Assembly (NCBI GenBank): GCA_013396995.1
Contig: VWZP01009168.1
Coordinates: 310,001 to 374,000, forward strand
Origin: Dicaeum eximium
Lineage: Eukaryota > Chordata > Aves > Passeriformes > Dicaeidae
Reading direction: 5' to 3'
DNA length: 64,000 nucleotides
Part shown: piece by piece, positions 1 through 12,113 of the stretch
Layout: each line of letters starts with the position of its first letter
Numbering within the stretch: position 1 is the first letter of the stretch
Made by a program: the position numbers and the translations under genes
The notes under the pieces: generated by a model
The model's input: the letters and a program-made list of their open reading frames with translations, nothing else
Database searches by the model: none
What the model was told of the DNA's origin: nothing

Positions 1-534
1 AGAAAACATTGATGTTATTGTTGAAATTCACTTTGATGAATGGATTCTAAGAGAAAACTAATGGCATTACTACCACAACAGCACCGTTTCACTCAATCTG
101 CAATATCATGATACAAATGAAATATGAGGGATACACAGTCTGTGATTCAAAAAGTGCACTGGGAAACTGTTTTTGAAAACTGGACTCTTTCATCATTTCT
201 CAGACTATCTTCCAATATAACTTGTCATTTTTTAAACAGTGAAGTGAACTATTCCTGATTTATGTTGTTCTGAAGGTATAATTTAGTAAAAGATGTTAAT
301 ATCTCATGACTTAGAGGGAATTGTTTCCTTGGTTCTCACTTGAGGTGGGATTTACCTTGTATAAGTTTAGAAAGCTACACTGAGGATGCTAACCCAGGCA
401 TCTAATATAAGCAAAGGAAAGAAATAGGATCCCTTGGGGATTACTTAATCTAGTCTGGTTTTGTTATCTATATTTGGAAGAGATACAGCACAGGTTTAAA
501 ATGCATCTTTGCCTGAGAACCACCTGAGGGAAGA
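1..534. other. Unannotated AT-rich DNA
   Basis: I see no open frame of note, no repeat family and no RNA gene here. It is ordinary AT-rich noncoding DNA running up to the first CR1 fragment. Confidence 0.6.
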
Positions 535-897
535 AAAGCTTATTGTGGCCTTTCAGTATCTAAAGAGGGCTAATAAGAATAGTGGAGAAAGACTTATTAC
601 CAGTGCCTGTAGCATCTCTACAAAGGGCAATGTTTCAAACTGAAAGAAGGGAGATTTAGGTCAGGCATAAGGAAGATCTTTTTCTGGATGAAAGTGGTGA
701 GATCCTGAAATGCCTTGCCCAGAGAAGCTGTGGATGTTCTGTCATTGGAGGTATCCATGGCTAGGCTGGATGGGGCTCTGAGCAATCTATTCTAGTGGAA
801 GATATCCCAGCCCAGGGAAGGGGTGTTGGTCTGGATGACCTTTGAAGGCCTTTTCCAACCCAAACCACTCCATGGTTCTATGACTCTGTGATTATAG
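535..897 (+). mobile_element. CR1 LINE, 5'-truncated 3' end
   Basis: This is the 3' untranslated end of a chicken-repeat-1 (CR1) non-LTR retrotransposon in forward orientation. Recognisable blocks in order are a 'gtggcctttcagtatct' start, the 'tcaggcataaggaaga' block near 662, 'ttgcccagagaagctgtgg' near 715, 'aggctggatggggctctga' near 764, 'tctagtggaagatatccc' near 791, and the terminal 'ccttttccaacccaaacc' followed by degenerate copies of the CR1 tail octamer (tattctatg type) up to about 897. CR1 copies are nearly always 5'-truncated by incomplete reverse transcription, which explains why no reverse transcriptase frame is present. Moderate divergence suggests an insertion shared with related birds. 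The 5' boundary is approximate. Confidence 0.9.
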
Positions 898-3800
898 AGC
901 CCAGAGTGATTACTTCAGTGCAGAAGTGTATACCTGTGGTCACGTTAACTTGGTTCTTGTGATCTAAAACTGAAAATTTGGAAATAATGTGCCTGGACAA
1001 ATCATAACTTTATTGTAACTATCTGTATTTTCTGGAAAAGCATCCATTGCTGGTCTGGAGATCTTTTTTGCTGTTTGAAGCACTTATTTCTTGAGTTTTT
1101 CTTCAATTTGTACCTGCCAAAACATCTCTTGTTTGACTGGGATGAGGTTACTGACTGATCCTATTCATTTGGTATTGAGGCTTAGTCTTCATTTGTTATT
1201 TAGCCATCTGGAAAATTTTGTGCAATCTGAAAACTTTATGAACAGCAATATTTATACTTGTTCTCAGAACAATGATCAAAGCACTGGATGACATGACACA
1301 ATACCAACCCCTGCAGGAGCCCGGGGGGTGTACCCTATTAAAAACTAATTTCCTGTTGACATCCCTATTTCTGACATCTCTTAGCTAATAATTTCTTAAT
1401 TCATTTTACTTCTGTGCTATTGAGACTGTGCAAAGTTAATGGTTGCAGGAGAATGACGACACACCCAACTGACCTTGCAAAATCCTATGTACCTCATATA
1501 TCTCAGAAGATATTTTTATAGACCAAATGTGTTGGTTCAAAAGAGAATCAGGTTAATTTGAACTTACTGAGTGGCCCCAATTACATGTTATTTCTAAATT
1601 CTTTGCTTATTGAATCACTTTACTACATTCCTTTAATTTTGCCCTGAATTAAGTCACCTCAGTCAGCTATCTGCATCATCTTACTTTTCTGCCTTGGAAA
1701 ACTTGCACATGGATTTTGATCTTCAGAAATTCTGAGCTTCTATGGTTATTAAAAATAAGTATGAACCCACCAAAATCTCTCTCAGGTAGGTTTTAGGTGC
1801 AAGATCAGTTGAATTAAAAATTCTTAATTCCTCAGATTGTCAGAGTATGTGTCTTGAAGGCAGTTAGGCTGGAATCCAAACTCTCTCCCACCCACAAACC
1901 ACAGACAAACCACCTGAGCTCGAGGAGAACCTCTGTGTGTGGGTCTCATGCAGGCCTTGGCTGGAACTCATGACTCTTAACGTGAGACACGTGAGTTACT
2001 CCCAACAATATGCAACACTTCTCACAGTGGTGAAGGTGATGTGGGATCAGTTTGAGGAATGACTGATCATGAGATTGAGCCCCCGGGAAAAGAACTGCAC
2101 AGAAAGACCAAGTAACCAACGTGCACAAATCCATATCCTGACCATCTTTTTCCCGTTATCCCTACCTCTAAAGCCCTGCATACTGAAATCCTTTTGCAGC
2201 AGCAGAAGGGCAAGTCCTGCCCTCATTAATACCAATTCAAGCCCACAGAAACCATCAGGATTGGAACACTCCTATGGGCTGCTACTTTTAGCCCGATGCT
2301 GTTGCTTTTCTGCTTATGCAAAACCTCATTGATGAGATTTGGGATAACCAAAACCAAATGTGGCTGATTTAAGAGAATGATGATGTTGTGGTCAAGGCAA
2401 TGGAATTGGGTATTGGAGACATAAATTCAGTTTCTGGTCATCTCATGGTTTTGCTGTTTGATCGTGGGTAAGTAGCACTGTAAGAGCAATACAGTAATGG
2501 ATGCTACATAGGGGGCTTGACATCATATTTTAATTGAGATAATGAGGATCTGTGTCAGCTAGTTCAATTTCACAACCATTACAGACCTGGAAGAGAATTT
2601 CTTTGCACTTAAAAGGAGCTACTCAAAGGATAAAGAAGTAAAAAATAGAAAGTATTAGACCAGAACTCTTGTCACTACATGATACCTGAGTAATAAAGAG
2701 TTGACAAATGTTTAGTCATTCATAAAACATCTTTCCCACAAACATTTTTTTACATTCTTCTTACATATTTACAGAAATAAACTAACTTAAGGCAAAACAA
2801 GATTTTGCTACAAGATTCATTCTGTTGAGCTGGAATAATGCCATATAATTTTCTTGTTATTAAGCAACATTATTTTCTTATTGACAAGGAAATAAGACTT
2901 TGTGCAATTGTACAACCTGTATCAAATAAACTGAGTTAGACAGATTTGTCTAAAGTTGTCTTGGACTCTCACCCTCTCTGTACCACAGTAATCTGATCCT
3001 GCAAAATTTCACAATGAGTTTTTGGCAATTGCTCCCCCTTTTAAGGTCCATGACTCTTCCGATAAAATCCTAGGCACTGATCAGAAAAAACCCTTCAAAG
3101 CTAGAGAGGGCACATTATTACAGTGGTTGACATAATGTCATCTGGAGGAAGACATTACCACTCAAAATTAACCATGGCCATGTGGTGAGCACTGTGGCTT
3201 CTCCTGACTTCAAAGCTCAACATGGTAGTTAACAGATGACAATACCCACTTCCTTGGGCCTTACTGAATTTACTTACTGGGCTTCTTGAAAATTATCTTC
3301 CCCACCACATGAGTGACCAAAAAGTAAACCTCAACAGAAAAAAAAGGCATTAACATCTGTACAATGGAATCAAATGTGCCCATGTTTACATGGGGCTTTG
3401 ATGTGTGTGAGCAAGTGCTGACTCCAGATTTTGTAAATTTAGTATAATGCGTCCCTAAATATTTTTAATGCAGTTTTTGGACACAGTGAGAATATGAAAT
3501 CTGAGATCAGATATTTTGCAGGTCAAACAAAAGCATACCTCCACTTGTGCTAGTCTACATATTTAGGAGCTTTTATCTATTTGTCTGTCTTGCTATTCTT
3601 CAATCTGTCCATCCAGAGAATCATTAAATGCCCACGTGCTTAATTTGACTTCTGATTTTTTTTGCTGTGAGTTGAGCAGCTGTATTTGAGTCTGTCTAGT
3701 ATAGAAGGATGGGATTAGGCATACTCAGAAGTAGGAAGGAGCCTGGGAGAAGTAAGAGAGGAAGGGGAAGAAGGAATGAGCTCTAGTTTTACGCTCACTG

Positions 3801-5524
3801 CAGTCTGGATGACTCCCAGAATTTCTATTGCTCATTATTCCTTTGAAGTCCGTAAATGTCTGTGAAAATTGCTGGTGAAGTTTTCTCACCTCCACATAAC
3901 TCTGGTAGAAGAGGACAGTTTACTCTCACTGCTGCTTTCCCTTTTATCTTTAATAGAGGTTGGTCCAGTCTGCGTCAGTAGAGCCCAGTCCTTCCCACCT
4001 GATGAGCCATGCAGGGGAAGGGAAAATGTTTTTTTTTTGATACCTAGGATATTACATTTCAAAATAAATAAATAAATAATCCAACTACCCTGAAAGAACA
4101 TTTTACAGTTGTAGAATCAAGCACTTAAAAGCTGATAAATGCCAGAATTAAGGGTGTCAGTCAAGTTCCAAACATTGCCTTCTGGCACTGTAAATGTGAT
4201 AGTCTTTAGTTATCTAATCATATGCAATTTTTTTCCTCAAGGCTCCTGTCTCTAGTAATGCACATGTAACATTGAGGAGAAGAAAAAGAAATGGAGGATT
4301 TGCTTCTTAAGTTTGCATCAAATGGAGCAGAGTGCAGAAGTGGAGTTGCAAAAAAAAAGAGCTAATAGCTGCAGAAGGGGAGTTAAACCACTAATTCTGA
4401 GATCATAAATTTTTGGCAATTATTATGATGTCTTCTTCAGCTCTGTATCTGGGGAAGTGTTGACTCAGATTATAACCAGCCATCTGAGCAGTTATCACTT
4501 TGACAAAGTGGTTCCTCTGAGGCATTACAGATTCTAACTTGTTGTGAAACCATAAATGCAATCTTCACACACATTCAAATTTAGAAGATTTATAGAGATG
4601 TACCAGAATTGCTATTGCACCTTTACTGTTTTGACCAAAACAATACTGATACATGATTAAACCTTTCAGAGATTTTGCCCAGCAAACTGGTAAATCCTTC
4701 AAGTTTCTGTAATCTCATTAATTCCTCACTTCCTTGTAGAAAAAAAAATTGGAAGTTCTACTTTTTAAGGTATTTTATTATAGACAGTTGAGCAAAGCTG
4801 TGTTCTTACACATACAAGTTATGGACATAGTGGTCTTCTTGACCTCTGCCAAAGCAAGCACACTCATGATAGAACTGGTGATCTCTGCTTAAGCTCTGCT
4901 GAAGGAGATCCAAATCAAAGATTACCTAAGCAAAAGGTCTACAGCATCTCTTCAGTCTCTTACTCTTGTCATTAAACACCTCTGGTCTCACCATTATCAG
5001 CAAGGAGGTGCACCACAATTTCATTTGTACCAACTCCAAAACTGGTCTTCAATCCATCCCACGTAAGATCCAGCAGAAAAAGGCTGATTTGGCAGCACAT
5101 CCAGAGCAGTTGTTGGCAATCCACTGCACAGGTCAGTTTACCCTTCGATCATCACTTAGGTCTGGAATAGAAAGACAGGTATTTAGTCCCCATGCCTGTC
5201 CACTCCACCCCAATGCCACTGCTCCTAACGAAAATGGCAGTCAGGCAGTGATAATGCTGCCAGCTGCCTCATCACGCCTGTGTGCCGGGGCAAAAGATAG
5301 GAAAAGCATAAAGTCTAATTTCTATGATAATTTTGAAGCCTGCTTTATAACCTTACTGGTGTCCTTTTAATGTAATTTTACATGTGTGCATACATTTACA
5401 TATCTTACATGTTACATACCAGAATTTGAGGAGTATTAAGTCAAGAAGTCTGGAAAACTCTTCATGAAGATGTTAAAGATGTGAACATCATCCATGTTGT
5501 TTTTGACATTTTTGTATGTTCTAA
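898..5524. other. Gene-free stretch
   Basis: About 4.6 kb without a recognisable gene or transposon. An open frame of 134 codons at 4966-5370 (plus) has no domain, no codon bias that I can see and no splice context, so I treat it as chance. A short AAAT microsatellite lies at 4061-4079. Confidence 0.55.
4061..4079. repeat. (AAAT)n microsatellite
   Basis: About four and a half perfect AAAT units. It is short and therefore probably only weakly variable. Confidence 0.8.
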
Positions 5525-5680
5525 AAAACTGCCTGTAATGATTGACTCAAATTCCTAAGCTAAATACTTTCTTAGTTTTAAAAAGTTTCTTCTCTAGTCC
5601 AATTTTCATTGTTCTTGTTGAGTTTCAAGCTTATCGCTTCTTGTTGATCCTTCCTTGCTCCTTGTGTGTCCAAGCTCACA
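5525..5680 (-). mobile_element. Ancient CR1 relic (candidate)
   Basis: The run from 'aaaaagtttcttctctagtc' (near 5580) through 'aagcttatcgcttcttgtt' (near 5627) follows the order of blocks in old CR1 3' regions read on the minus strand. Those blocks are 'aggaagttttttctaat', then the block corresponding to 'aacctaaacctcccttgctgc', then 'taagcccattgcttcttgtt'. Divergence is high, so this is a plausible but not secure identification. The ends are uncertain. Confidence 0.45.
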
Positions 5681-6250
5681 AAAATTCTGAACTGTCCAAA
5701 GCAAAGTATTGAATTTCTCTGTGTCCCAAAGAAAGTTTTAACTTCAGTTATGTATCCCTGTCTAGGAAGACACGATTTAAAGGAATGGGATTTTCACTTT
5801 GAGTATTATTTCGATTTAACCTGGTTTTCTTTGTTGAAGCTCTAAAGGAAGTGTTGGTATTCTCCACCTGTGGAAGAGTTTGTTTTACTCAGTAACTCAA
5901 AGAGCAGCCCTGCACAGCCTGGTGAGGAGTTGGTCTTGAGGTACAGGAATGGTGCTTTATTCCTCTCCCAATTACCAGGAGTGATTTTTGAACACCTCCT
6001 TTCACTAGGGATCTCAACAGGCAAGTCTATCGCACATGGTGTCCAACATAAAATCTTTTAGCTTTACCAAGGACTTCAGACATTGTGTCTTCTAGTGGTG
6101 AGAGATACTTACCTAGAAAACCAATATAGTGAAATTCAAAGTGAATCCAGCCGTCTGCCACCCTATGTCTCAACTGTGTATAATAAATGTGTTCCCTTCC
6201 AGATTTGTTGAGAAATTTTAATTATGTCCATATAAAATTTTATGACATTT

Positions 6251-6280
6251 CAGACAGGTTTTTTTCAGACAGGTTTTTTT
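6251..6280. repeat. Exact tandem duplication, 15-bp unit x2
   Basis: The 15-mer 'cagacaggttttttt' occurs twice head to tail with no mismatch, followed by the start of a third unit ('cag'). This is typical of replication slippage. Confidence 0.9.
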
Positions 6281-6343
6281 CAGTTCTGTCTACTGTCTCT
6301 ATTTCTAAAAATGCTTTCTCATTGCTTGATGGGTTTTCTTCTC

Positions 6344-6362
6344 TTTTTTTTTTTTTTTTTTT
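6344..6362. repeat. Poly-T tract
   Basis: A homopolymer of 19 T. No retrotransposon tail or target-site duplication is visible beside it, so I call it a simple repeat only. Confidence 0.85.
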
Positions 6363-7007
6363 AATTTCCTATCTAATAACATTACTGAAAAGTGATGTGA
6401 AATAGATAAATCCGTCAGTTTCCTCTTTCATTCTCAGACTCACTCACGTATGAACCAGAGGATGTGCATGAAGTACAGGAGATGGAAAGAAAATTTAGAA
6501 AATCATGTGCATGCCCTTTTTACTTCTGTGGTGAATGAAAACCTGAAGACCTGAAGAACCAGAGTCCTGCAAGACTTGCAAGGCTAGCACACTGCTGCCA
6601 AGAACATGCTGTCATTTGTGGCTCCTCACACTTCCTCAACCACAAGAAAGCCTGGAGACAGGAATCCACCACTGAGGCTTTGAAAAACTGTATTAGGTTA
6701 TTGAGCCACTGGATTCATGAAACTCTCCTTGATTTCCTTTTTGGGGTTTCTCTCAGCTTTGCAGCCCATAGTCAAATGCCAATTTCTGACAGCAGTTTTA
6801 CCTAGGATATTGTACATTTTCACACTAGATAGTCTGGTGTCTGTGTTATTCCAGACACAAATTAGCTGGGAAAAATGGATATTACATACAAACACATGCA
6901 TACATCTTTCTATTCTTCAAGAGCTTTACGTTGCAAAGGCAAGCAAGAAATTAGGAAAAGCCACAGTTTAGGCAGCTTTTGCAGTCTCAGTTTTTTTCCA
7001 CGTGCAG

Positions 7008-7143
7008 AAGATCAATGGAGGGATTTAAAAGATGTGTAGACTCAGTGACATGGTTTAGTGGTGGGCTTGGCAGTGCTGGGTTAGTTGTTGAATTCAAGGT
7101 TCTTAGAGGTTTTTTACAACCTATACAATTCTGTCACTCTATA
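7008..7143 (+). mobile_element. CR1 LINE 3' end fragment
   Basis: The text 'gacatggtttagtggtggg' followed by 'cttggcagtgctgggttag', then a degraded 'ggttcttagaggtttttta' and 'acaacctatacaattctg', is the 3' end of a CR1 subfamily marked by the 'ggtttagtggtgggcttggcagtg' block. Only about 135 bp remain. It is 5'-truncated, in forward orientation, with a degraded tail. Confidence 0.85.
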
Positions 7144-8565
7144 ATGAAATGATCACACTCTATCTCTTCCAAATCATTTTGGTCTCACCCAGTGCCCAGG
7201 ATCAGAAGTCCTGAGACCAAAGAGATGCCATATAGAAGTCCCATAACGCTTGTGAGGATGTGGGGAAATGGAGTGAGGGACTGTAGGGACAGAAAAGAGA
7301 GATGTAAGAGGCCCCATCTGCTTTCTTGCTGAAATCCCTGCTCTTGGTGCTGGAAACACTTGTGCTTACATCTCCCCATGCAATTAGAATTACTTCTTTT
7401 CGTTCAGCTGACAGCATAAAAAGCTTGCGCAGAAAGTACATTTTTCCTTTAAAAATCATATAAATTGCCAACTTCAGTAATTGTGGGAAAAGCCTTAACA
7501 GACAAACCTTTTCCCTTGCCCTACTTATACCTACACAGCTGGTGCTTTACCCATCTCTCTCCCCAGCAGCCTCCCTCATGCTGCTCAACTCCAGCAGGAG
7601 GAGCAATGGGAGCACACTCCCCTGTCTCCGTGCTCCCCCAGCATTACCAGCACCCCTTCCACAGCCAAGAGCAGCAAATTATCTAGAAACTTGTATTTGG
7701 CTCAGGGCTGGAGGAAACTCCAAAGCTGTTAAACTTGAAAAAAAAGTCTCTGTGGAGTGCATGTGACCTCAGAGTTCCCAAAGGCTCATTTCATAGGATA
7801 ATTTCACCGGGTAATTTCACCGGAGAAGGTTTTCGCAGGAAAAGGCATGTCTCTGACAGTAGGGTAAGCCCCTTGCTGAATTCCAAATCCCTGCTGTGGA
7901 AAAGAGGGATAGGAGTATTTTTTAATGAAACACCTATTTGTGTTCTGTTGAGTTTTTCTGTTGAGTTTTTACTGCAAGACAATGGAACTTTTTTCCTTGG
8001 GCTCTCTTTTGTAAACAGGTGAACCACATTTGTAAAATTTCAGCCCTAATGGTTAAGCTCACAAAGCTATGAAGATGTATAAAAGGAGTGTCATAGTGGT
8101 ATGAAAGCCACATATAGGACAGTGTTGTCTGAATAATGGTATGGAATTGATGTCTTATGCAGCTCTGTAGAGGGCTGTGCTCCTGCCAGCTTCTTCCCAG
8201 TGCTGTCACAGAGGCCATATCCCACACCAAGTGGTGCTAAAGGAGGGCTAGAGTTTCCTTATTCACCTGTCCTCCCCACTGTTGAGTAGATTCCTGGATA
8301 GATACAGCTGTACCCTTAAAAGGGGATTGGCAGCATTTAGAAATGACACACATGTTAGATTGTTTGCTTTTTAGCAGTGCCAGGGGGAAGGATTTGTGGC
8401 AAATGTAGGAAATACAGCTGATGGTGCCTTGGAGGCACCTCCAAAGTTAGGTGGGAGGTAATTCAGGGATTTGGATCTTAGAAGGATAATTAGGACAAGT
8501 TAAGCACCCAAGACTTTTTGTGGCTCTTGGCCCTGACAGCTGTGCAATGAAGACTATTGTAAAAA
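7144..8565. other. Gene-free stretch
   Basis: No gene recognised. Two short exact tandem duplications are visible: 'taatttcaccgg' twice at 7799-7823 (one-base spacer) and 'ctgttgagttttt' twice at 7945-7970. Open frames up to 98 codons look random. Confidence 0.55.
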
Positions 8566-8885
8566 AATCACAAAATCACAGAATGGTTTGGGTTTGGAAG
8601 GGACCTTAGAAATCATCCAGTTCCAATCTCCCTGCCATGGGCACCTTCCATTAGACCAGGTTGCTCCCAGCTCCATCCAACCTGGCCTTGGACACTGCCA
8701 GGGATCCACAGCTTCTCTGGGCAACTTGGGCCAGGGCCTTACCACTCTCACAGGGAAGAATTTCTTGCTTACATCTAAGCTAATTCTCTTCTCTTTTAGT
8801 TCAAAACTATTTTCCCATTTCCTATCCCTATCTGCTGCTGTAAAAAGCTCATTTCCCTCTTCCTAATAAGTCCCCTTAAGAAATG
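8566..8885 (-). mobile_element. CR1 LINE, 5'-truncated 3' end
   Basis: Reverse-oriented CR1 3' end. On the plus strand it opens with 'aatcacagaatggtttggg' and 'ttggaagggaccttag' (the complement of the CR1 terminus), then 'ccatgggcaccttccatta' near 8635, 'gaccaggttgctcccagct', 'ccatccaacctggccttgg', 'cagcttctctgggcaactt' and a degenerate run into 8885. The blocks match the young, abundant avian CR1 3' consensus and are well conserved, implying a fairly recent copy. No reverse-transcriptase region is present. Confidence 0.92.
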
Positions 8886-10694
8886 GGGCATTTGAACTGG
8901 AAACCACTCTTAAGAAAGGCAAGAGAAAGGTCTTGAAAAACTCTAGAGAGAGCCAAACTGTCAAAAAGTAAGAAAAAACACTGGTGTTGTCCTCCTGGCT
9001 TTCCAGTGGTGTGTTTCATGGTGGAGCAGGACCATGAAGATGACAAGTCCATCCTCAATCTTGGCACCCAGCACAAGAGATCTGTGATGGAGGGTGATCC
9101 AAAGTGCACAGCTCTCACCCTTCAGCAAGTACACTTCTGATCACCTAGATAGCCACAGAGGCCAGCTGGTCATCAATTATCCAGAGATTCCTGAGGCTGG
9201 AAAAGGCTGACGGGGCTGAGGTCGAAGAACGCACTGTGACTCTTCTTCCCGCTCCACCGGGAAAACAGCAAACGGTGGTACAAGCCACTGTGAGATGGCA
9301 GGATGTTCTTGTGGTTGGGTCCATCATAATTTGCTTTGGAAATATTTTGGACATCTCTCTTCTTTGTTGGTCAGGGGAGGAGGAGGTGTTTGAATCTTTA
9401 AACCCAGTGTGGCTGGCTCTCTTCCTATTTACTGCTGTGTGAGAGGGTGAAGGCAACACTTGAGATTAGAAGATGAGTAGAAGTAGAGATGGTTGAGTGT
9501 TTCCTACCTGCTAATTGCTTTTATTAATTTATCTGTCTGAATTGTTTGTGCCAATGTGTTGTGCTTCCCTATTTCCCTTCTGTGCTTTTCTATTTCCCTT
9601 CATTGTCTCTGAAGAAAAACAGTTCTTGGGATGGTTAAGCAGTTTAGGAAAGGCGAATTGCCCTTGCAAGTGCTACTGCTCCATTCAAAAATCTATCCTA
9701 CTTTCTTCTCACCTGCTTTTTACTCTCACACAACTTTGGGCACAAAACAATATTCCAATAACAACTAATTGTTCTCTCCTTAGCACAACTAGCCAAAATC
9801 TTTATATCACACTTACTTACAAGATATATACCTACAAATATCATACATAAAACATTGAAAGAGCATTGGGGTATATAAAGACATTAATTCAGAATCTGCT
9901 GGTCCAAAATGTGGATTTAGCGCCACCAAGAAGGCAGTCTGGTGTGCAGGGTGTTCAGATCTTTGACTGTGAGTCCTAATGCCAGAAATTTCACCTCTCT
10001 GTGCCTCAGATTATTATCCTATAAACTGGAGTTAATTTTACTTGTCACTTTGTAAAATACTTTGAGGAATATTGGCCAAAATTACCATCTAGGAAAAAGG
10101 TGTTATTAATATTATTAGGACTGATGACACAAAGTTAAGCTGTTCCAATTTTATCCAACAGCCAAACACACACTCCAGTTTTACAAATTGCAGCGTGGGC
10201 TATCCAGTTTCATGAGCACACTTGCCACTTGGTGCCACAGCTTTATACCTCCAGCTCCACAGTTAACATGAACTCAGTATAATCACCATAGAATTTATGT
10301 CAATTTTGTGGAAATGTTATGATTATTCACAGCTGAGACTTCAAAGGCATCTTAAAGCACTTCACAGCCATGGAGTTTCCCGTCATGGGTCTCAGGAGTT
10401 CTACCTGCTGCACTCGCCACCGAGCCTGGAAATCTGCCCACCGAGCTTCAGCCTGCGCCCACACAGGGAGCCCAGCTCCTGCATTTGTGGGAGTGAGCCT
10501 GGAGTGGGAGTGAGGAACATTCACCTCTGCTTCCAATAATTGGCTCAAAAATGCAATTTTCTGCATCTGTGCAGGGATGGACAGGGGATTGTCCATAGCT
10601 GAAGTATGGAAAAGGAGGCTCTCTGGATTATCAGTCTAAGATTATATTTCATTCAATAATGTAAACAAGCACAAATCCCCAAAAAGCTGAAAAA
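8886..10694. other. Gene-free stretch
   Basis: About 1.8 kb without a recognised element. A small CpG-enriched patch lies near 9205-9270. The open frame of 104 codons at 9145-9459 (minus) and of 111 codons at 9515-9850 (plus) have no recognisable domain. Confidence 0.55.
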
Positions 10695-10699
10695 CTGAC
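10695..10699. repeat. Left target-site duplication of solo LTR
   Basis: The pentamer CTGAC directly precedes the LTR terminus and is repeated exactly at 11433-11437, immediately after the other terminus. Confidence 0.85.
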
Positions 10700-11432
10700 T
10701 GTCTTGGTTTGAAAAGACAAGTGTTCACTAAGGGAGGCAGGAGCCCCCCTTGAAGTGGAAAGTGTAAACCCCCTACCTCCGATTTATTATAATTTTGAAA
10801 TTAAGAAGCTCTCAGGCAAAGATATGGGAATAGGAATAACAGTTCTTTATTAGGAAAATTAAAAAAACAACAATACAAATGCAATACTACAAACAAACAA
10901 ACAAACAAACCCAAACCACTGACACCCTGTGGGTCAGGATATTAGTAGCAATCCCATTAAATGGTGGCTGCTCCTCCTGCAGTGACAGATGTGGTTCTGT
11001 TAGAGCAGTGATCCTGAAGAAGGGTGGAGTTTTCCTCTGCGGGTCCAGTGGTGGTGTAGATGGGCCTGGTCTTCCTCTGGGAATCCAGTGGAGAATAAAA
11101 ATTTCCCCTTTGAGGAATCCAGTGGGAAAGGGTGATCTCTGGTGTTTCAAATCTCAGATTATATCCAGGTGGGAATGCTTGGCTCCTCCCTCTGGGTGGA
11201 GCATCTCACAATGGGATGATGTAATTTTATCAGTCATGCAGTGAGACTCAATGGCCCATTAACAGAAGATAATTAAATATTAATGGCCCATTAGCAGAAG
11301 ATATTTCCTGGAGGAAGGATTGGTTGTGCAAGAGATGAAGAAAACTGCCCAATTAACAGAAGATAATTGCCCCACTTCTAACAGATGGGAATAGAATAAA
11401 CACACCCCAGCCACATCCTGTAGCCTAAGACA
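10700..11432 (-). mobile_element. Solo LTR of an avian endogenous retrovirus
   Basis: A 733-bp element with inverted termini TGTCTTGG...CCTAAGACA, beginning TG and ending CA, flanked by a 5-bp duplication CTGAC. A 5-bp duplication is usual for ERVL-type (class III) elements. The sequence resembles an LTR family that I recall as abundant in songbirds. Read on the minus strand, a TATA-like GGATATAATC lies at 11167-11158 and an AATAAA signal at 10851-10846, in the order U3, R, U5 expected of an LTR, so I place it on minus. A motif near CCCATTAACAGAAGAT occurs three times in the presumptive U3 (11253, 11284 and 11347). An (AAAC)n tract sits at about 10888-10910. No internal gag, pol or env follows, so this is the remnant of LTR-LTR recombination. 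The family name is not certain. Confidence 0.88.
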
Positions 11433-11437
11433 CTGAC
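11433..11437. repeat. Right target-site duplication of solo LTR
   Basis: CTGAC, identical to the pentamer at 10695-10699. The perfect match supports a single retroviral integration followed by solo-LTR formation. Confidence 0.85.
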
Positions 11438-11914
11438 CTTTGCTAAACCCCGGCACTGAAACTCAGCCTGTACCAGGTGCTCACCTGGTACCTCACCTGC
11501 TCTGTGGAATTTTTGGGAATGAAGGAGAACATGTGGATATGATCTATGCTGTGCCATCTGCTATTAAGACCAGATAAACAGGCTTCACCCCGTTTAATTT
11601 CTTTTAATAAATGTAACTGTTCTGAGCAGGATCCTTTGGCCTCTCTTGTAATGTACATCTTTAAAAAGCCATTTCCAGGATGGGAAAATTAGCAAATTGT
11701 TTAAAATTAGCAGACTACCTGAAAACAATACAGAGAATTGACTCTCATGTGGATGCAAGCCATGTTTTTAGAACCAGAAGTATCATCATTAATGTCTAGT
11801 CAATCACCTTTTCTACAGTAACCAAAATTTCTGCACACAAACTCTTGAGATTGAATGACAAATATTTTTGTTAATTTGTCAGCAGAAATGAGAGCTTTTA
11901 TAATTATTATTATA
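11438..11914. other. Gene-free stretch
   Basis: No gene or transposon recognised between the solo LTR and the next CR1 tail. Confidence 0.5.
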
Positions 11915-11998
11915 CATGTGGTGCTTAGGGACATCATTTAGGGTACACTTGGCATTGCTGGGTTAATGATTGGATTTGATGATCCTAAAGGGTCAGTA
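11915..11998 (+). mobile_element. CR1 LINE 3' end fragment
   Basis: 'catgtggtgcttagggacat', then 'cttggcattgctgggttaa' and 'ttggatttgatgatcctaaa' match the last 80 or so bases of a CR1 subfamily in forward orientation. The tail after 'aagggtc' is lost. The last part of this fragment (from 11970) is also the left edge of the duplicated segment, so a partial second copy of the tail appears at 13505. Confidence 0.8.
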
Positions 11999-12069
11999 AA
12001 ATGGGCTGAGAACCCCTAGGACATTTGACAAAATGTTTCAAGACAAACCCAGTGCACATAAAATAATAA

Positions 12070-12072
<3 letters not shown>

Positions 12073-12106
<34 letters not shown>
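12073..12106. repeat. (AT)17 microsatellite, copy 1
   Basis: Seventeen perfect AT units. The equivalent tract in the second copy of the duplicated segment has fourteen units. Confidence 0.92.

Positions 12107-12113
<7 letters not shown>

Larger units (their letters stand above)
5681..7007. other. Gene-free stretch
   Basis: No gene or transposon recognised. It contains an exact 15-bp tandem duplication at 6251-6280 and a T homopolymer at 6344-6362. Confidence 0.55.

Noticed and set aside
4966..5370. Plus-strand open frame of 134 codons
   Set aside because: No recognisable family, no splice or promoter context and ordinary composition.
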